Of a stretch of DNA of 64,000 nt, positions 8,577-17,071 are shown in pieces. The position numbers were made by a program, and so were the translations under genes. This DNA comes from Frigoribacterium sp. ACAM 257 (GTDB taxonomy: Bacteria > Actinomycetota > Actinomycetes > Actinomycetales > Microbacteriaceae). The notes below the pieces were generated by a model, which saw only the letters and a program-made list of their open reading frames with translations, did no database searches and had not been told where the DNA came from. Numbering within the stretch: the first letter of the stretch is position 1; every line of letters starts with the position of its first letter. Where the stretch lies: positions 310,001 to 374,000 of the forward strand of contig NZ_VOLO01000002.1 of assembly GCF_007954365.1 (NCBI RefSeq). Reading direction: 5' to 3'.

Positions 8577-8680
8577 CTCATTCAGGAACATGGGTCCTGA
8601 GTCGCGCGGCGGGGGGACTCGCGGCCCTGAGTCGTGCACCGTTCAGGAGGCGGGGGTCGCGACTTCCTGATTCGTGCGAG
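8577..8680 (+). repeat. Dispersed 100-nt palindromic element, copy B
   Basis: Begins CTCATTCAGGAACATG, has a second box GTCCTGAGTCGCGC, a central near-palindrome at 8625-8648 (CCCTGAGTC GTGCAC CGTTCAGGA) and a closing TTCCTGATTCGTGCG. Box order and spacing match copies A, C and D. It lies between two divergent gene starts. Confidence 0.85.
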
Positions 8681-8744
8681 ACCGGAGGTGGGGGAGGAAC
8701 GCGTAACGCGGCGCAACCCACCGAGCCGAGGAGGCGGCGCGACC

Positions 8745-8759
8745 TACCCTGAGGAGGTG
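8745..8759 (+). promoter_or_regulatory. -10 hexamer placed for leaderless transcription
   Basis: TACCCT (8745-8750) is followed by six bases and then the GTG at 8757, so transcription would begin at or next to the start codon. The GAGGAG between them abuts the GTG and is too close to act as a normal Shine-Dalgarno. Confidence 0.5.
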
Positions 8760-9464
8760 ACGATCCCGCAGACGACACCGCAGCAGACCGCCGGGCAGCA
8801 GGCCCCCGGGCAGCAGGCCCCGCAGCAGGCCCGGCACCAGAACCCACCCCGGGCCCCGCACCAGTCCAAGTACCAGGTCCGCCTCGACCAGGGCGTGGCC
8901 GGTGCCGCCCGCATCGCGCCCGGGGCGCACGTCGTCGTCGTGGCGGACGTCCTCGACGGGCACGGCCTGCTCTCGACGGCGGACGTCCTCGACGCGGTCA
9001 CGGCCGTCGCGGACGACGCGGCGATCGTGCTGCACGCGACGGCCGCCTCCTCGGCCGACGTCGCCCGCCGGGTGCTCGACCGCCAGGCCGAGCGGGGCGA
9101 CCGCGCCGTCGTGGCCGTCGTCGCCGCGGGCGCGCTCGACGACGACGGGTTCCGGTCAGCCGTCGAGGACGTCCTCGCCGCGGGGGCCGTCGTCGACGCG
9201 CTCGCCGCCTCCGGCATCGACTTCTCGTCGCCCGAGGCCGCCGTCGCGTGCGCCGCCGCCGTCTCGCTGCGGAGGGCGCAGTCCCACCTGCTCACCGCCT
9301 CCTCGTCTGCCGCCGAGCTCGTGGAGGCCGGACGCGAGGAGGCGCTGGTCGCCGCCGGTGCGCCCGTCGCGGTGGCGACGGTGCACCGTGCACCCCTGGC
9401 TGCGGAGCCGGTGGGGGCGCACGGACCGGCCAGCTCGCACGGGGAACAGAGCGACTCGGCGTAG
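8757..9464 (+). CDS. ComB-like protein (2-phosphosulfolactate phosphatase family)
   Basis: The 235-residue protein has a Gln/Pro-rich N-terminal segment (about 40 residues) and then a domain resembling the ComB/2-phosphosulfolactate phosphatase fold: HVVVVADVLDGHGLLSTADVLDAV, an Asp-centred motif like the family's VVVDVLRATT. Later blocks include RAVVAVVAAGALDDDGFRSAVED and DFSSPEAAVACAAAVSLRRAQ. In methanogens the enzyme makes coenzyme M precursors; in Actinobacteria the role is unknown and the metal ligands cannot be checked here. The GTG start is supported by a -10 hexamer 6 nt upstream. Confidence 0.65.
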   Translation: MTIPQTTPQQTAGQQAPGQQAPQQARHQNPPRAPHQSKYQVRLDQGVAGAARIAPGAHVVVVADVLDGHGLLSTADVLDAVTAVADDAAIVLHATAASSADVARRVLDRQAERGDRAVVAVVAAGALDDDGFRSAVEDVLAAGAVVDALAASGIDFSSPEAAVACAAAVSLRRAQSHLLTASSSAAELVEAGREEALVAAGAPVAVATVHRAPLAAEPVGAHGPASSHGEQSDSA

Positions 9465-9515
9465 CGTTCCGACCAGGACGCGGGCCGATCGGGCCCCTGA
9501 TCGAAGGAGTGGACG

Positions 9516-9821
9516 ATGAAGGCAGTTCTGAGCGACGGCACGGTGGTGGCCGAGGCCCCGAAGGACGAGCTGATCTCGATCGAGGGCAACTGGTACTTCC
9601 CGCCGGCGAGCGTCAACGACGAGCTCTTCGAGGAGAGCCCCACCCAGTACCACTGCCCGTGGAAGGGCGACACGCAGTACTTCAGCGTCAAGGACGGCGA
9701 GACCCTGCTGCAGGACCGCGCGTGGAGCTACCCGACCCCGATCCCCGCGTCCTTCGACCGCGTCGGCAAGGACTACTCGGGCTACGTCGCGTTCTGGAAG
9801 GACGTGCAGGTCGTCGAGTAG
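9516..9821 (+). CDS. DUF427 domain-containing protein
   Basis: The 101-residue protein is a full-length member of the DUF427 (NTP_transf_9-like) family. It shows MKAVLSDGTVVAEAPKDEL at the start, the characteristic SPTQYHCPWKGDTQYF and a terminal FDRVGKDYSGYVAFWKD. The fold is a small beta-barrel and its function is unknown. Ribosome binding site AAGGAGTG lies 4 nt before the ATG. A hairpin terminator follows. Confidence 0.9.
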   Translation: MKAVLSDGTVVAEAPKDELISIEGNWYFPPASVNDELFEESPTQYHCPWKGDTQYFSVKDGETLLQDRAWSYPTPIPASFDRVGKDYSGYVAFWKDVQVVE

Positions 9822-9843
9822 CGACTGCTGCCGCGCTCTCTGT

Positions 9844-9917
9844 GTCGAGGGCGGGTCGAAGTGGTCGAGGGCGGGTCCGTGCGGACACGCCCTCGGCCGT
9901 TCTGACCCGCCCTCGAC
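9844..9917. terminator. Inverted repeat terminator between convergent genes
   Basis: GTCGAGGGCGGGTC occurs twice in direct orientation (9844-9857 and 9864-9877) and is followed by its exact complement GACCCGCCCTCGAC at 9904-9917. Either left arm can pair with the right arm, with a small inner GTCCGTGCGGAC stem. It lies between DUF427 (+) and CGNR (-) gene ends. Confidence 0.75.
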
Positions 9918-9953
9918 GGAGCCGGGCAGCAGGAGCAGCAGGAGCAGCAGGAG

Positions 9954-10631
9954 TCAGGCGTCGGTGCTGTTGGTGCTGGCGTTCGCGTCGCCGCCGGCGA
10001 GCCTGGCGCGGTGCGCGCGGACCTTCGCGCGGTTGCCGCAGCGCTGCATCGAGCACCAGCGACGGCTCCGGGCCCGGGACTCGTCGCGGTACACCAGGCC
10101 GCAGAGCGGGTTGGCACAGCGCCGGAGGCGCGACTCGTCCCCGCCGCCGAACCCCACCTCGTCGAAGAGCCGCACCCCGTCGCGGGCGACCGAGGCGAGC
10201 GCCTGACCCAGCCGCAGCCGGCCCGCGCCGGCCTGACGGCGACCCCCGGCGAGTGCGGGAGGCACGTCCGGCGTCGCGGCGAACAAGTTGAGCATGTCGA
10301 CGTCGCCGGGGTCGGGCGAGGCTCCGTCGACGGCGGCGACGGCCAGGCGGGCCGTCGCGTCGCGGAGACCTCGGGCGTCCGCGAGCTCGCGGTCGGAGGC
10401 GCCGGTGCCGATCCCGGGGAAGCGCTCCGCGAGCCAGTCGTCGAGGTCGGCGGGCAGCAGGAGGCCGTCCCAGGGCGACGAGCCGTCGGTCGGCTGCGCG
10501 AGACCCGACTCGGGGCCGAGGCGCGAGCCCGCACGGAACCCGCCGAGGTACGCGAAGTCGAGCGCGAGGGCTCCGGAGTCGAAGAACCAGCGCGTGCCGG
10601 TGTCGGAGCGCAGCCACTGCCCAGTGCTCAT
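9954..10631 (-). CDS. CGNR zinc-finger (ABATE domain) regulator
   Basis: The 225-residue protein has an N-terminal ABATE-type domain (WFFDSGALALDFAYLGGF) and a C-terminal CGNR zinc finger. The finger runs from CANPLCGLVYRD through WCSMQRCGNRAKVRAHRAR, so four cysteines and the name-giving CGNR are all present. Such proteins are thought to be stress-responsive transcription regulators. AAGGTGG precedes the ATG. It is a single gene, and no obvious target is next to it. Confidence 0.85.
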   Translation of the reverse strand: MSTGQWLRSDTGTRWFFDSGALALDFAYLGGFRAGSRLGPESGLAQPTDGSSPWDGLLLPADLDDWLAERFPGIGTGASDRELADARGLRDATARLAVAAVDGASPDPGDVDMLNLFAATPDVPPALAGGRRQAGAGRLRLGQALASVARDGVRLFDEVGFGGGDESRLRRCANPLCGLVYRDESRARSRRWCSMQRCGNRAKVRAHRARLAGGDANASTNSTDA

Positions 10632-10686
10632 CTGACCACCTTAGCTAGTTACGGGACCGGGCTCGCGCCTCCTCGGCCTTCCGTGT

Positions 10687-10772
10687 CCGCAAATGCCGAC
10701 CGAGGAGGTGCGACACGCCACGTGTCGAGGCGCATCCCGGGCGTGGCGCAGCGCTGCGGTCGGCATCTGCGG
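10687..10772. repeat. Inverted repeat in spacer (15-nt arms)
   Basis: CCGCAAATGCCGACC at 10687-10701 is the inverted complement of 10758-10772 with one mismatch. A second pair, GCGCCTCCTCGG and CCGAGGAGGTGCG, nests across its left edge. The 294-nt spacer 10632-10925 holds no gene; the repeat may terminate the SprT-like gene on the minus strand. Confidence 0.5.
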
Positions 10773-10925
10773 GCCCGACGGGGCGGCGGCAGCAGGGCGA
10801 GAGAGATCCGGCAGATGACTCCCCTCGGGTCTGAGCCCTGGGTCGCCGACGGGCGGATCCCTCTCGAATTCGCGAGAAACGAAACGTGGCGCCGGGCGCA
10901 AGGCGCGACCTCGGGGCCCCGAGCC

Positions 10926-11381
10926 TCAGACCGCGCGCTTGGTCCAGGTGATGAGGTGAGCGGGGTCGTACCGGCGCGAGCAGCGGCCGCAGGCGAGGGG
11001 CCGCTTCGGCTCCCGGTAGCGGAAGTGCTCGTGCCCGGCGGCGCAGACCCCCACCCACGGGGCCAGCTCGGACGCGATCGCGCCGTCGTGCAGCCGCCCG
11101 CCGACGTAGCCCAGCTCGGTGGCGACGCTCTTCCAGCGCGGACCGTGGCCCGCCCGCGACCCGGCGACGGCGTGCGCGACCTCGTGCAGCAGCACCTGGT
11201 GGATCTCGTCGTCCTCGTACCTGCCCGCGAGGTGCCGCGAGACGGTGATCCGCTTCTTGCCGTAGTCGCAGAGTCCGGCACGCGTCTTGGCCGCGTCGAA
11301 GGCGAAGCTCCAGACGTCGGGGTCGAGGTGCAGGGCGATCAGGGCGTCGGCCCAGCGCCGCACCCGCTCGAGGTCGGCCAC
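10926..11381 (-). CDS. SprT-like zinc metalloprotease domain protein
   Basis: The 151-residue form starting at the GTG at 11381 has GGGAGG 7 nt upstream, which favours it over an in-frame GTG at 11438. The zinc metalloprotease motif is HEVAHAVAG (HExxH), followed by HGPRWKSVATELG as in SprT/Spartan proteins. A C-terminal zinc ribbon is represented by CAAGHEHFRYREPK...CGRCSRRYDP. SprT-like proteases act on DNA-protein crosslinks in eukaryotes (Spartan); bacterial homologues are poorly understood. The gene stands alone in a gene-poor stretch. Confidence 0.85.
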   Translation of the reverse strand: MADLERVRRWADALIALHLDPDVWSFAFDAAKTRAGLCDYGKKRITVSRHLAGRYEDDEIHQVLLHEVAHAVAGSRAGHGPRWKSVATELGYVGGRLHDGAIASELAPWVGVCAAGHEHFRYREPKRPLACGRCSRRYDPAHLITWTKRAV

Positions 11382-11588
11382 GCTCAGCGCCTCCCGGTCG
11401 TCGGCGCGGCGCGGCCAGGGAAGAGTGCGGCGCCGCACGGAGGCGACGTGGAAGCGACGAAGCGACGCGATGTTCCCGGTCGTCTTGTCGCCTTCGAGCA
11501 GGTTCTGCGGCCGAGAACCCGACCGGGCGACGGCACGAGGCGCGCCCGAGGCGTCACGAGGAGGTGCGGTGCAGCATCGACGCGCAGG

Positions 11589-12866
11589 TCAGCGCGCCGG
11601 GAACGGCCAGGTGGTCGGTTCGTCGTCGCGCGGCAGCCCGTCGACGGCGCCGGTGACCCCGGTGACCCCGGTGGTGCCGCGACGGGGCTCGCCCTCGTCG
11701 TCGACAGCGGGCGCGTCGACGACGACGGCGCGCTCGCCGTCGCGGTCCCGGTGCCCCGCGGCGTTCGCGGCCAGGCTCGAGATCTTGCCCCAGAGGCTGG
11801 TGTCGGCCCGGGTCGACGGCTTGTCGAGCACGCGCTCCGACGGGTCGGCAGGCGCCGAGGAGGCGGCAGGCGCCGAGGAGGCGACGGGCGCGTCGCCGGG
11901 ATCGGTCCGCATCGCGGCCGCGAGGGCTGGCTCGATCGGGGCAGGGGCCTGAGGTGCGGGAGCCTGCGGAGCAGGGGTGTGAGCTGCGGGAGCAGCCGGG
12001 GAGGCGTCGGGCGCGGACGCGGGGACCGGGCCGGCGGACGAGTCCGCCGCCGTCGGGGACTGCTGCGCGCCTCCTTCGCCCTGTTCGCCGCGCCCTGCAG
12101 ACGCAGACGCAGCAGCGGTCGCGGCCGACCCGCCCTCGACGCGGGGGAGACCGGTGGGGTTCGTGTCGCCCTCCTCGGGCGGCGAGGCGACGGCCGCGTG
12201 GGCACCCGGCGCGGACTGGCCGATCGGCGTGATCGATCCGGTCTCGCGGGCGTGCGCCGGTGCGTCGTGGGCAGCTCGCATCAGCCCGTCGATGACGGTG
12301 CGGAGCGCGTCGAGCCGGTCGCGAGCGGCACCCGCCCGCTCGTAGGCCGTCAGCGCGACGGCCAGGACCTCGTCGCTCTCGTCGTGGCGACCCAGGTCGA
12401 AGAGCGTGTAGCCCTCGAGCTCGGCGGCGGTGGCCTCGAGCACGCGCCATTCCTCGGTGGAGGCGGTGATGCGGCTGGTGTGCAGGTCGCCGAGCGCGCG
12501 CTCGAGCTTGCCCTGCTCGCGGAGCACGTGTGCACGACGGATGCGCGCCGCCGTGGAGTCGGCCCGGTCGCCGGTGAAGTGGGCGAGGCGGAACGCCTCC
12601 TCGGCGATGGCGAGGGCCTCGTCGAGGCGGCCGAGGGTGCGCAGCAGGTCGGCACGCTCGCCGAGCGCGGAGGTGCTGCGGCTCTGGCCGAGGGCCGCGA
12701 GACGGGCCTCGGCGGTCCGCACGTCGACGGCGACGCGGAGGCTGATCGGCTCGACGCCGGGCACAGGGCGGGAGGTGCGGCCCGAGGGCGCGTCGGAGCC
12801 CGGCGGCACGCTGCGGGGGCGGGTGCTGCCGGTCGCGGATCCGGGGTTCGAGTCGTGCTGGCTCAT
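11589..12866 (-). CDS. TPR-like repeat protein with long disordered tail
   Basis: The 425-residue product has a helical N-terminal half with tetratricopeptide-like pairs (residues about 50-180: ERADLLRTLGRLDEALAIAEEAFRLA, then HVLREQGKLERALGDLHTSR and LEGYTLFDLGRHDESDEVLAVALTAYE). From about residue 215 to 330 it is Ala/Pro/Ser-rich and likely unstructured. The end, around RVLDKPSTRADTSLWGKISSLAANAAG, may be a short interaction motif. It has no signal peptide or membrane span. TACCCT lies 8 nt before the ATG, fitting a leaderless start. It probably acts as a protein-protein adaptor; function unknown. Confidence 0.7.
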   Translation of the reverse strand: MSQHDSNPGSATGSTRPRSVPPGSDAPSGRTSRPVPGVEPISLRVAVDVRTAEARLAALGQSRSTSALGERADLLRTLGRLDEALAIAEEAFRLAHFTGDRADSTAARIRRAHVLREQGKLERALGDLHTSRITASTEEWRVLEATAAELEGYTLFDLGRHDESDEVLAVALTAYERAGAARDRLDALRTVIDGLMRAAHDAPAHARETGSITPIGQSAPGAHAAVASPPEEGDTNPTGLPRVEGGSAATAAASASAGRGEQGEGGAQQSPTAADSSAGPVPASAPDASPAAPAAHTPAPQAPAPQAPAPIEPALAAAMRTDPGDAPVASSAPAASSAPADPSERVLDKPSTRADTSLWGKISSLAANAAGHRDRDGERAVVVDAPAVDDEGEPRRGTTGVTGVTGAVDGLPRDDEPTTWPFPAR

Positions 12867-12995
12867 CGAGTACGAGGGTAACCGCAGCGCCCCCGATCGG
12901 ACCGTGCGGCGCGCGCTCCGCGGCGGTCATCTCGAATTCGAGGGCGATCGGGCCCGAGGCGAGCGGCCAGCGGCGAGCGGCGAGCGGCGCGTCGC

Positions 12996-14243
12996 TCAGT
13001 CGAGCGGCTCGAGCGGCACGCTGACGATGCGGTCGTCACCGCCCCGGGCGTCGCCGCGACCGTCGGTGTTGTTCGTCAGGAGCCAGAGGGCCCCGTCGGG
13101 GCCCGGCAGCACGTCGCGGATGCGCCCCAGCGACTCGTCTCCCGAGAAGCGCTCGGTCGAGGTCGCGTCGCCGGTCTCGGGCACCTGGATCTCGAACAGC
13201 ACCTCGCCGCCCAGCCCGGCCATGAACAGGGTCGAGCCGATCGCCGTCAGCCCGCTGGGGCTCGCCTGGTCGGTGCGCCACTGCAGCACCGGGTCGAGGA
13301 ACTGCCCGGACGCCCCCGACGACCCGGACGCCCCCGAAGCCCCTCGCCCCTCGACCTCGGGCCAGCCGTAGTTCGCGCCCGGCGCGAGGGAGTTGAGCTC
13401 GTCCCAGGTGTCCTGACCGAACTCGGCGACCCAGCCGCCGCCCCACGCGTCCCAGGCGATGCCCTGCGGGTTGCGATGGCCGAGGCTCCAGACGGGCGAG
13501 CCGGGCATCGGGTTGTCGCTCGGCACGGCGCCGGTCGGGGAGAGCCGCAGCACCTTGCCGCCGAGCGAGATCTCGTCCTGTGCTGCCGTGTCGTCGGAGG
13601 CGTCGCCGGTCGTGGCCCAGAGCATGCCGTCCGGGCCGAAGGCGATGCGGCCGCCGTCGTGGTTCCGGGCTGCGGGGATGCCGGTGAAGACGTCCTCCAC
13701 GGCGCCGAGGCCGTACGACCCCGGCTCGCCCGTGATCGGGGCCCGGACTATCCGGTTGTCGTCGGCGGTCGTGAGGTAGGCGTAGAGGTACGACGGCGAC
13801 CCGGCCAGGACGGCGAGCCCGAGCAGGCCCGATTCGCCCTCGTGCACGACGCCGTCGATCGTCGCGACGTCTCGTACCGACCCGTCGCCGGTGAGCTCGA
13901 CCACGCGGCCGCTGTCGCGGAGGCTCACGAACGACGATCCCGTGTCCAGGCGCACGACCGACCAGGGAGCCTCGAGGCCGGTCGCGACGTCGGTCGGCTC
14001 GGCGTCGGGGGCGACGCGGACCGCCGTGGTGTCGGTGGTGGCCGCCACCGGTCCGGGGCCGGGCACGCCGTCGACGGGCACGGCCGCGTCGCTCGCGGCG
14101 CGGGACGACGTCGAGCCCGTCGTGGGGGAGTCGCCTCCCGTGCAGCCGGCGAGCACCAGGGCGATCACGGCGGCGCCGACGGCGGCGGCGACCACGGGGC
14201 GCACGGGCCGTGCGGGCTGGCGGCGGGGCCTGTCTCGTGTCAT
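12996..14243 (-). CDS. PQQ-type glucose/sorbosone dehydrogenase-like lipoprotein
   Basis: The product (415 residues from ATG 14243) has an Arg-rich N-terminus, a hydrophobic segment and lipobox VLAGC, so it should be an exported lipoprotein. After a Ser/Thr linker comes a six-bladed beta-propeller of the GSDH family, with ATGLEAPWSVVRL, EGLLG-type ESGLLGLAV, RNHDGGRIAFGPDGMLW, GHRNPQGIAWD and a final LGRIRDVLPGPDGALWLLTNN. Such enzymes oxidise aldose sugars; cofactor use is not certain for actinobacterial members. AGGAGG 8 nt before ATG 14243 decides the start over an ATG 24 nt upstream. Confidence 0.9.
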   Translation of the reverse strand: MTRDRPRRQPARPVRPVVAAAVGAAVIALVLAGCTGGDSPTTGSTSSRAASDAAVPVDGVPGPGPVAATTDTTAVRVAPDAEPTDVATGLEAPWSVVRLDTGSSFVSLRDSGRVVELTGDGSVRDVATIDGVVHEGESGLLGLAVLAGSPSYLYAYLTTADDNRIVRAPITGEPGSYGLGAVEDVFTGIPAARNHDGGRIAFGPDGMLWATTGDASDDTAAQDEISLGGKVLRLSPTGAVPSDNPMPGSPVWSLGHRNPQGIAWDAWGGGWVAEFGQDTWDELNSLAPGANYGWPEVEGRGASGASGSSGASGQFLDPVLQWRTDQASPSGLTAIGSTLFMAGLGGEVLFEIQVPETGDATSTERFSGDESLGRIRDVLPGPDGALWLLTNNTDGRGDARGGDDRIVSVPLEPLD

Positions 14244-14379
14244 GTCGTGCGCCTCCTCGGGTCTCAATCAGACACGAGGAGGAGCGGGTCGGGCGACGAG
14301 TGCGGCGCATCGTTGCACGACCGTGACGAGTCCGACACCGGACCGTGACGTGTGAGCCAGGCTCACCTGCGAGAGCGAC

Positions 14380-14772
14380 TCAGGCGCGGGCGGCGAGCTC
14401 TGCGCGGAGCGGCCAGTCCTGGCCCTCGAGGATGAGCTGTGCGGCCTGGCCCGTGCGCGTGTTGACGACGATCGGCGCGAGCAGGTTGACGGTCATCCCG
14501 CTCGGGGCGGGCGTCGCGACGACGAGCAGCAGCGCCTCCGCGGCGTCGTGCAGGTCGAGCCCCGTCGTCTGCTCGTCGGTCAGCACCGGCGAGTAGTCGG
14601 GCAGGTGCACGGCCGCGTCGAGCACGTAGAGCCGGACCTCGGCCGACGCGTCCGTCGCCCGCAGCGCGAAGAGCCCGGCGGCCCCCTTGACCTCGTCGAG
14701 CACGAAGTCGACGAGCGGCTCGAGCCCGAAGGGAGGCGCGACGAACGCCACGGGGGCGGTCACGGTGCTCAT
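14380..14772 (-). CDS. fliW: FliW flagellar assembly factor
   Basis: The 130-residue protein has the FliW core: FVAPPFGLEPLVDFVLDEV near the start, then FALRATDASAEVRLYVLDAA, and NLLAPIVVNTRTGQAAQLILEGQDWPLR at the end. In Gram-positive bacteria FliW binds flagellin and antagonises the translational repressor CsrA, coupling flagellin synthesis to secretion. The ATG overlaps the flgL stop by 4 nt (ATGA), so it is translationally coupled as the last gene of the flgN-flgK-flgL-fliW operon. No csrA is in the window. Confidence 0.93.
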   Translation of the reverse strand: MSTVTAPVAFVAPPFGLEPLVDFVLDEVKGAAGLFALRATDASAEVRLYVLDAAVHLPDYSPVLTDEQTTGLDLHDAAEALLLVVATPAPSGMTVNLLAPIVVNTRTGQAAQLILEGQDWPLRAELAARA

Positions 14773-15650
14773 CGGAGGAAGTCCATCAGCGAGACCTGCA
14801 GCACCTTCGCGGTGACCTGCAGGGCGGCCTGGTACGAGTTGTTCTGCAGCTGCAGGTCGAGCACGGCCTGGCCGAGGTCGAGGTCCTCGAGCCCGGCGCG
14901 CTGTGACTCCAGCGTGACCTTCGTGTCCATCAGGGTGTCCTCGGCTCTCAGCAGCTGGGCGTGGCGCGCGCCCATGTCGGACTGCACGCTGCGCAGGCCG
15001 GACACACGGGCGTCGACGGTGGTCAGGTGGGACGCGACGTCGCCTCCGGTGCGGAGGCTGGTCGCGATGTCGTCGATCAGGGCGAAGACGGAGGAGGCGC
15101 CGGTGCCGAACGCGACGGAGCCGTCCGAGTCGACCGCGACGGTCGTCTCCGGCCCGATCCGGCGGGTGACGCTGGAGCCCGGGGTGCCGGTCCAGCTGTA
15201 GTCGGCGCGGAAGGCCGCCCCGGCGTCCGAGGTGCCGGCGAAGACGCTGCGGCCGTTGATGCTCGTGTTGGCGACGCCCAGCAGGTCGGCCTTGAGGCCC
15301 TCCAGCTCGACGGCCACCGCCTCCTTGGCGTTCGGCGACAGCGCCCCGTTGGCGCCCTGGAGCGTCAGCTCGCGCACCTTCGCCATCAGCGAGTCGGCGG
15401 CGATCAGCGCGGAGTCGGTCGTGCTCAGCCAGCCGTCGCCGTCGGCGACGTTGCGGGTGTGCTGGGCGTGGGCCGACTGCAGGCTCTTGACGCGCAGGGC
15501 CTCGGCCGTGGCGGTGGGGTCGTCGGAGGGGCGGGTCAGCTTGTCGAGGCTGGTCGCCCGCTCCTGCGCCTGCGCGAGGCGCACGGAGCCCGCCTGCAGG
15601 TGCTGCTGCGACTGCAGCGCCGTCATCTGGTTCGTCACGCGTGTCAGCAT
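14769..15650 (-). CDS. flgL: Flagellar hook-associated protein FlgL (HAP3)
   Basis: The 293-residue protein starts MLTRVTNQMTALQSQQHLQAGSVRLAQAQE, a flagellin-like N-terminal coiled-coil with TRPSDDPTATAEALRVKSLQ. It ends with the matching helix DLGQAVLDLQLQNNSYQAALQVTAKVLQVSLMDFLR. It forms the junction between hook-filament adaptor FlgK and the flagellin filament outside the cell. GGGAGGT lies 8 nt before the ATG, and the flgK stop is 5 nt upstream. The start was chosen at 15650; the frame continues upstream only as an out-of-frame shadow of flgK. Confidence 0.95.
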   Translation of the reverse strand: MLTRVTNQMTALQSQQHLQAGSVRLAQAQERATSLDKLTRPSDDPTATAEALRVKSLQSAHAQHTRNVADGDGWLSTTDSALIAADSLMAKVRELTLQGANGALSPNAKEAVAVELEGLKADLLGVANTSINGRSVFAGTSDAGAAFRADYSWTGTPGSSVTRRIGPETTVAVDSDGSVAFGTGASSVFALIDDIATSLRTGGDVASHLTTVDARVSGLRSVQSDMGARHAQLLRAEDTLMDTKVTLESQRAGLEDLDLGQAVLDLQLQNNSYQAALQVTAKVLQVSLMDFLR

Positions 15651-15655
15651 CGTCC

Positions 15656-17071
15656 CTACCTCCCGACCCGGCCCATGCCGTTGATCAGCGTGTCGAGCAT
15701 CTCGTCGATGGCCGTCATCACGCGAGCGGCGCCCTGGTAGGCGTGCTGGTAGCTGAGCAGCGAGACGTTCTCCTCGTCGAGGCTCACGCCTGAGCCCGAC
15801 AGCTGCCGGTTCTTGGCGGACGACGCGGCGAGGTCGGCGAGCGACGACTGCGCCATCTCGCTCTTCGCGGAGGCGCCGATGCCGGCGACGATCGACGACC
15901 AGGCGCGGTCGGGGGACCCCGAGCCGACGCCGAGCTGCGCGATGCGCTGCGCGACGGAGCCGTCGAGGGCTCCCGCCCCGCCGCCCGAGGCGATCGAGGA
16001 GGCGCCGGTCGGCACGACCGTGAGGCCGCGTGCCGCCGAGACGCCGGGCGCCAGGGCGAAGAACTGCCCGGCGGGCTGGCCGTCGGCGCGGACTCCGCCG
16101 GCGTGCACGGCGTTGACCTGCGTCGCGAGCTGCGTCGCGAGGGCGTCGTACGACGCGGCCGCCTCGGCGAGGGCGCCGCCCTGTCCGCCGGCCGCGGGGC
16201 CGAGCAGCGAGACGGCGCCGGCCAGGCTGCCGCCGTCCATGGCCACGACGTCGCCGGGACGGTGCGCCCACTCGACGGCGACGCCGGTCGAGGCGCTCAT
16301 GGTGAACTCGCCCGTGACGACGACGCTGCGGGCCGTGGTGCCGCTGACGAGCGCGTTGCCGCCGATCAGCACGTCGACCGTGCCGTCGCCCGCGTCGCGC
16401 ACGGTGCCGCCGGCGATCGAGGCGATCTGCTCGGTGAGGCGGGCGCGGGCGTCGAGCAGCTCGTTGGCGCTCGTGCCGTCCTGCACGGCCGAGCGGATGC
16501 GCCCGTTGAGGTCGGCGACCTGGCGGGCGGCGTCGTTCAGCTGCACGCCGAGGGTCTGGGCGGTGCCGCGGGTGGCGCTCCACTGGTCCTCGACGGCCTG
16601 GTGGCCGGAGGCGATGCTCGCGGCGAGCGTCTTGGCCTGGCCGAGCAGCACCGACGCGGGGCCGGTCTGGTCGGGGTGGCTGCCGAGGTCGCTCCACGAG
16701 TTCCAGAAGGCGCCGAGCTGGGCGGTGATGCCCGTGCTGCGGGGCTCGCCGAGGCCCTGCTCGAGGGTCGAGAGCGCGTCCGCGCGCACCGACTGGTAGC
16801 CGGCGGCGGCTGCGGCGCCGCGGACCTGGCCGTCGACGACGGCGTTGCCGAGGCGGGCGATCGCGTCGACCGCGACGCCCTGGCCGGGCACGACGCCCGC
16901 GCTGAAGCGGCCCGTGCGGGCGGGGGCTTCGACCGAGCTCTGGCCGACGCGCTGGCGCGTGTAGCCCTCGGTGTTGACGTTGGCGATGTTCTGTCCGGTC
17001 ACGTCGATGCCGGTGCGGGCGGCGACGAGGCCGGTGTAGGCGGTGTGCAGGCTGCCGAAGGTGCTGACCAT
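15656..17071 (-). CDS. flgK: Flagellar hook-associated protein FlgK (HAP1)
   Basis: The 471-residue product has the axial-protein signature at the start (STFGSLHTAYTGLVAARTGIDVTGQNIANVNTEGYTRQR) and the C-terminal partner helix SLDEENVSLLSYQHAYQGAARVMTAIDEMLDTLIN. It joins hook to filament with FlgL. It is translationally coupled to flgN (TGATG, 1-nt overlap) and lies 5 nt before flgL. Its central region is shorter than in enterobacteria, as usual in Actinobacteria. Confidence 0.96.
   Translation of the reverse strand: MVSTFGSLHTAYTGLVAARTGIDVTGQNIANVNTEGYTRQRVGQSSVEAPARTGRFSAGVVPGQGVAVDAIARLGNAVVDGQVRGAAAAAGYQSVRADALSTLEQGLGEPRSTGITAQLGAFWNSWSDLGSHPDQTGPASVLLGQAKTLAASIASGHQAVEDQWSATRGTAQTLGVQLNDAARQVADLNGRIRSAVQDGTSANELLDARARLTEQIASIAGGTVRDAGDGTVDVLIGGNALVSGTTARSVVVTGEFTMSASTGVAVEWAHRPGDVVAMDGGSLAGAVSLLGPAAGGQGGALAEAAASYDALATQLATQVNAVHAGGVRADGQPAGQFFALAPGVSAARGLTVVPTGASSIASGGGAGALDGSVAQRIAQLGVGSGSPDRAWSSIVAGIGASAKSEMAQSSLADLAASSAKNRQLSGSGVSLDEENVSLLSYQHAYQGAARVMTAIDEMLDTLINGMGRVGR

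Noticed and set aside
10926-11438. Longer SprT-like protein starting at 11438
   Set aside because: No ribosome binding site there, while GGGAGG lies at the right distance from GTG 11381; the extra 19 residues are Arg-rich and unlike the family.
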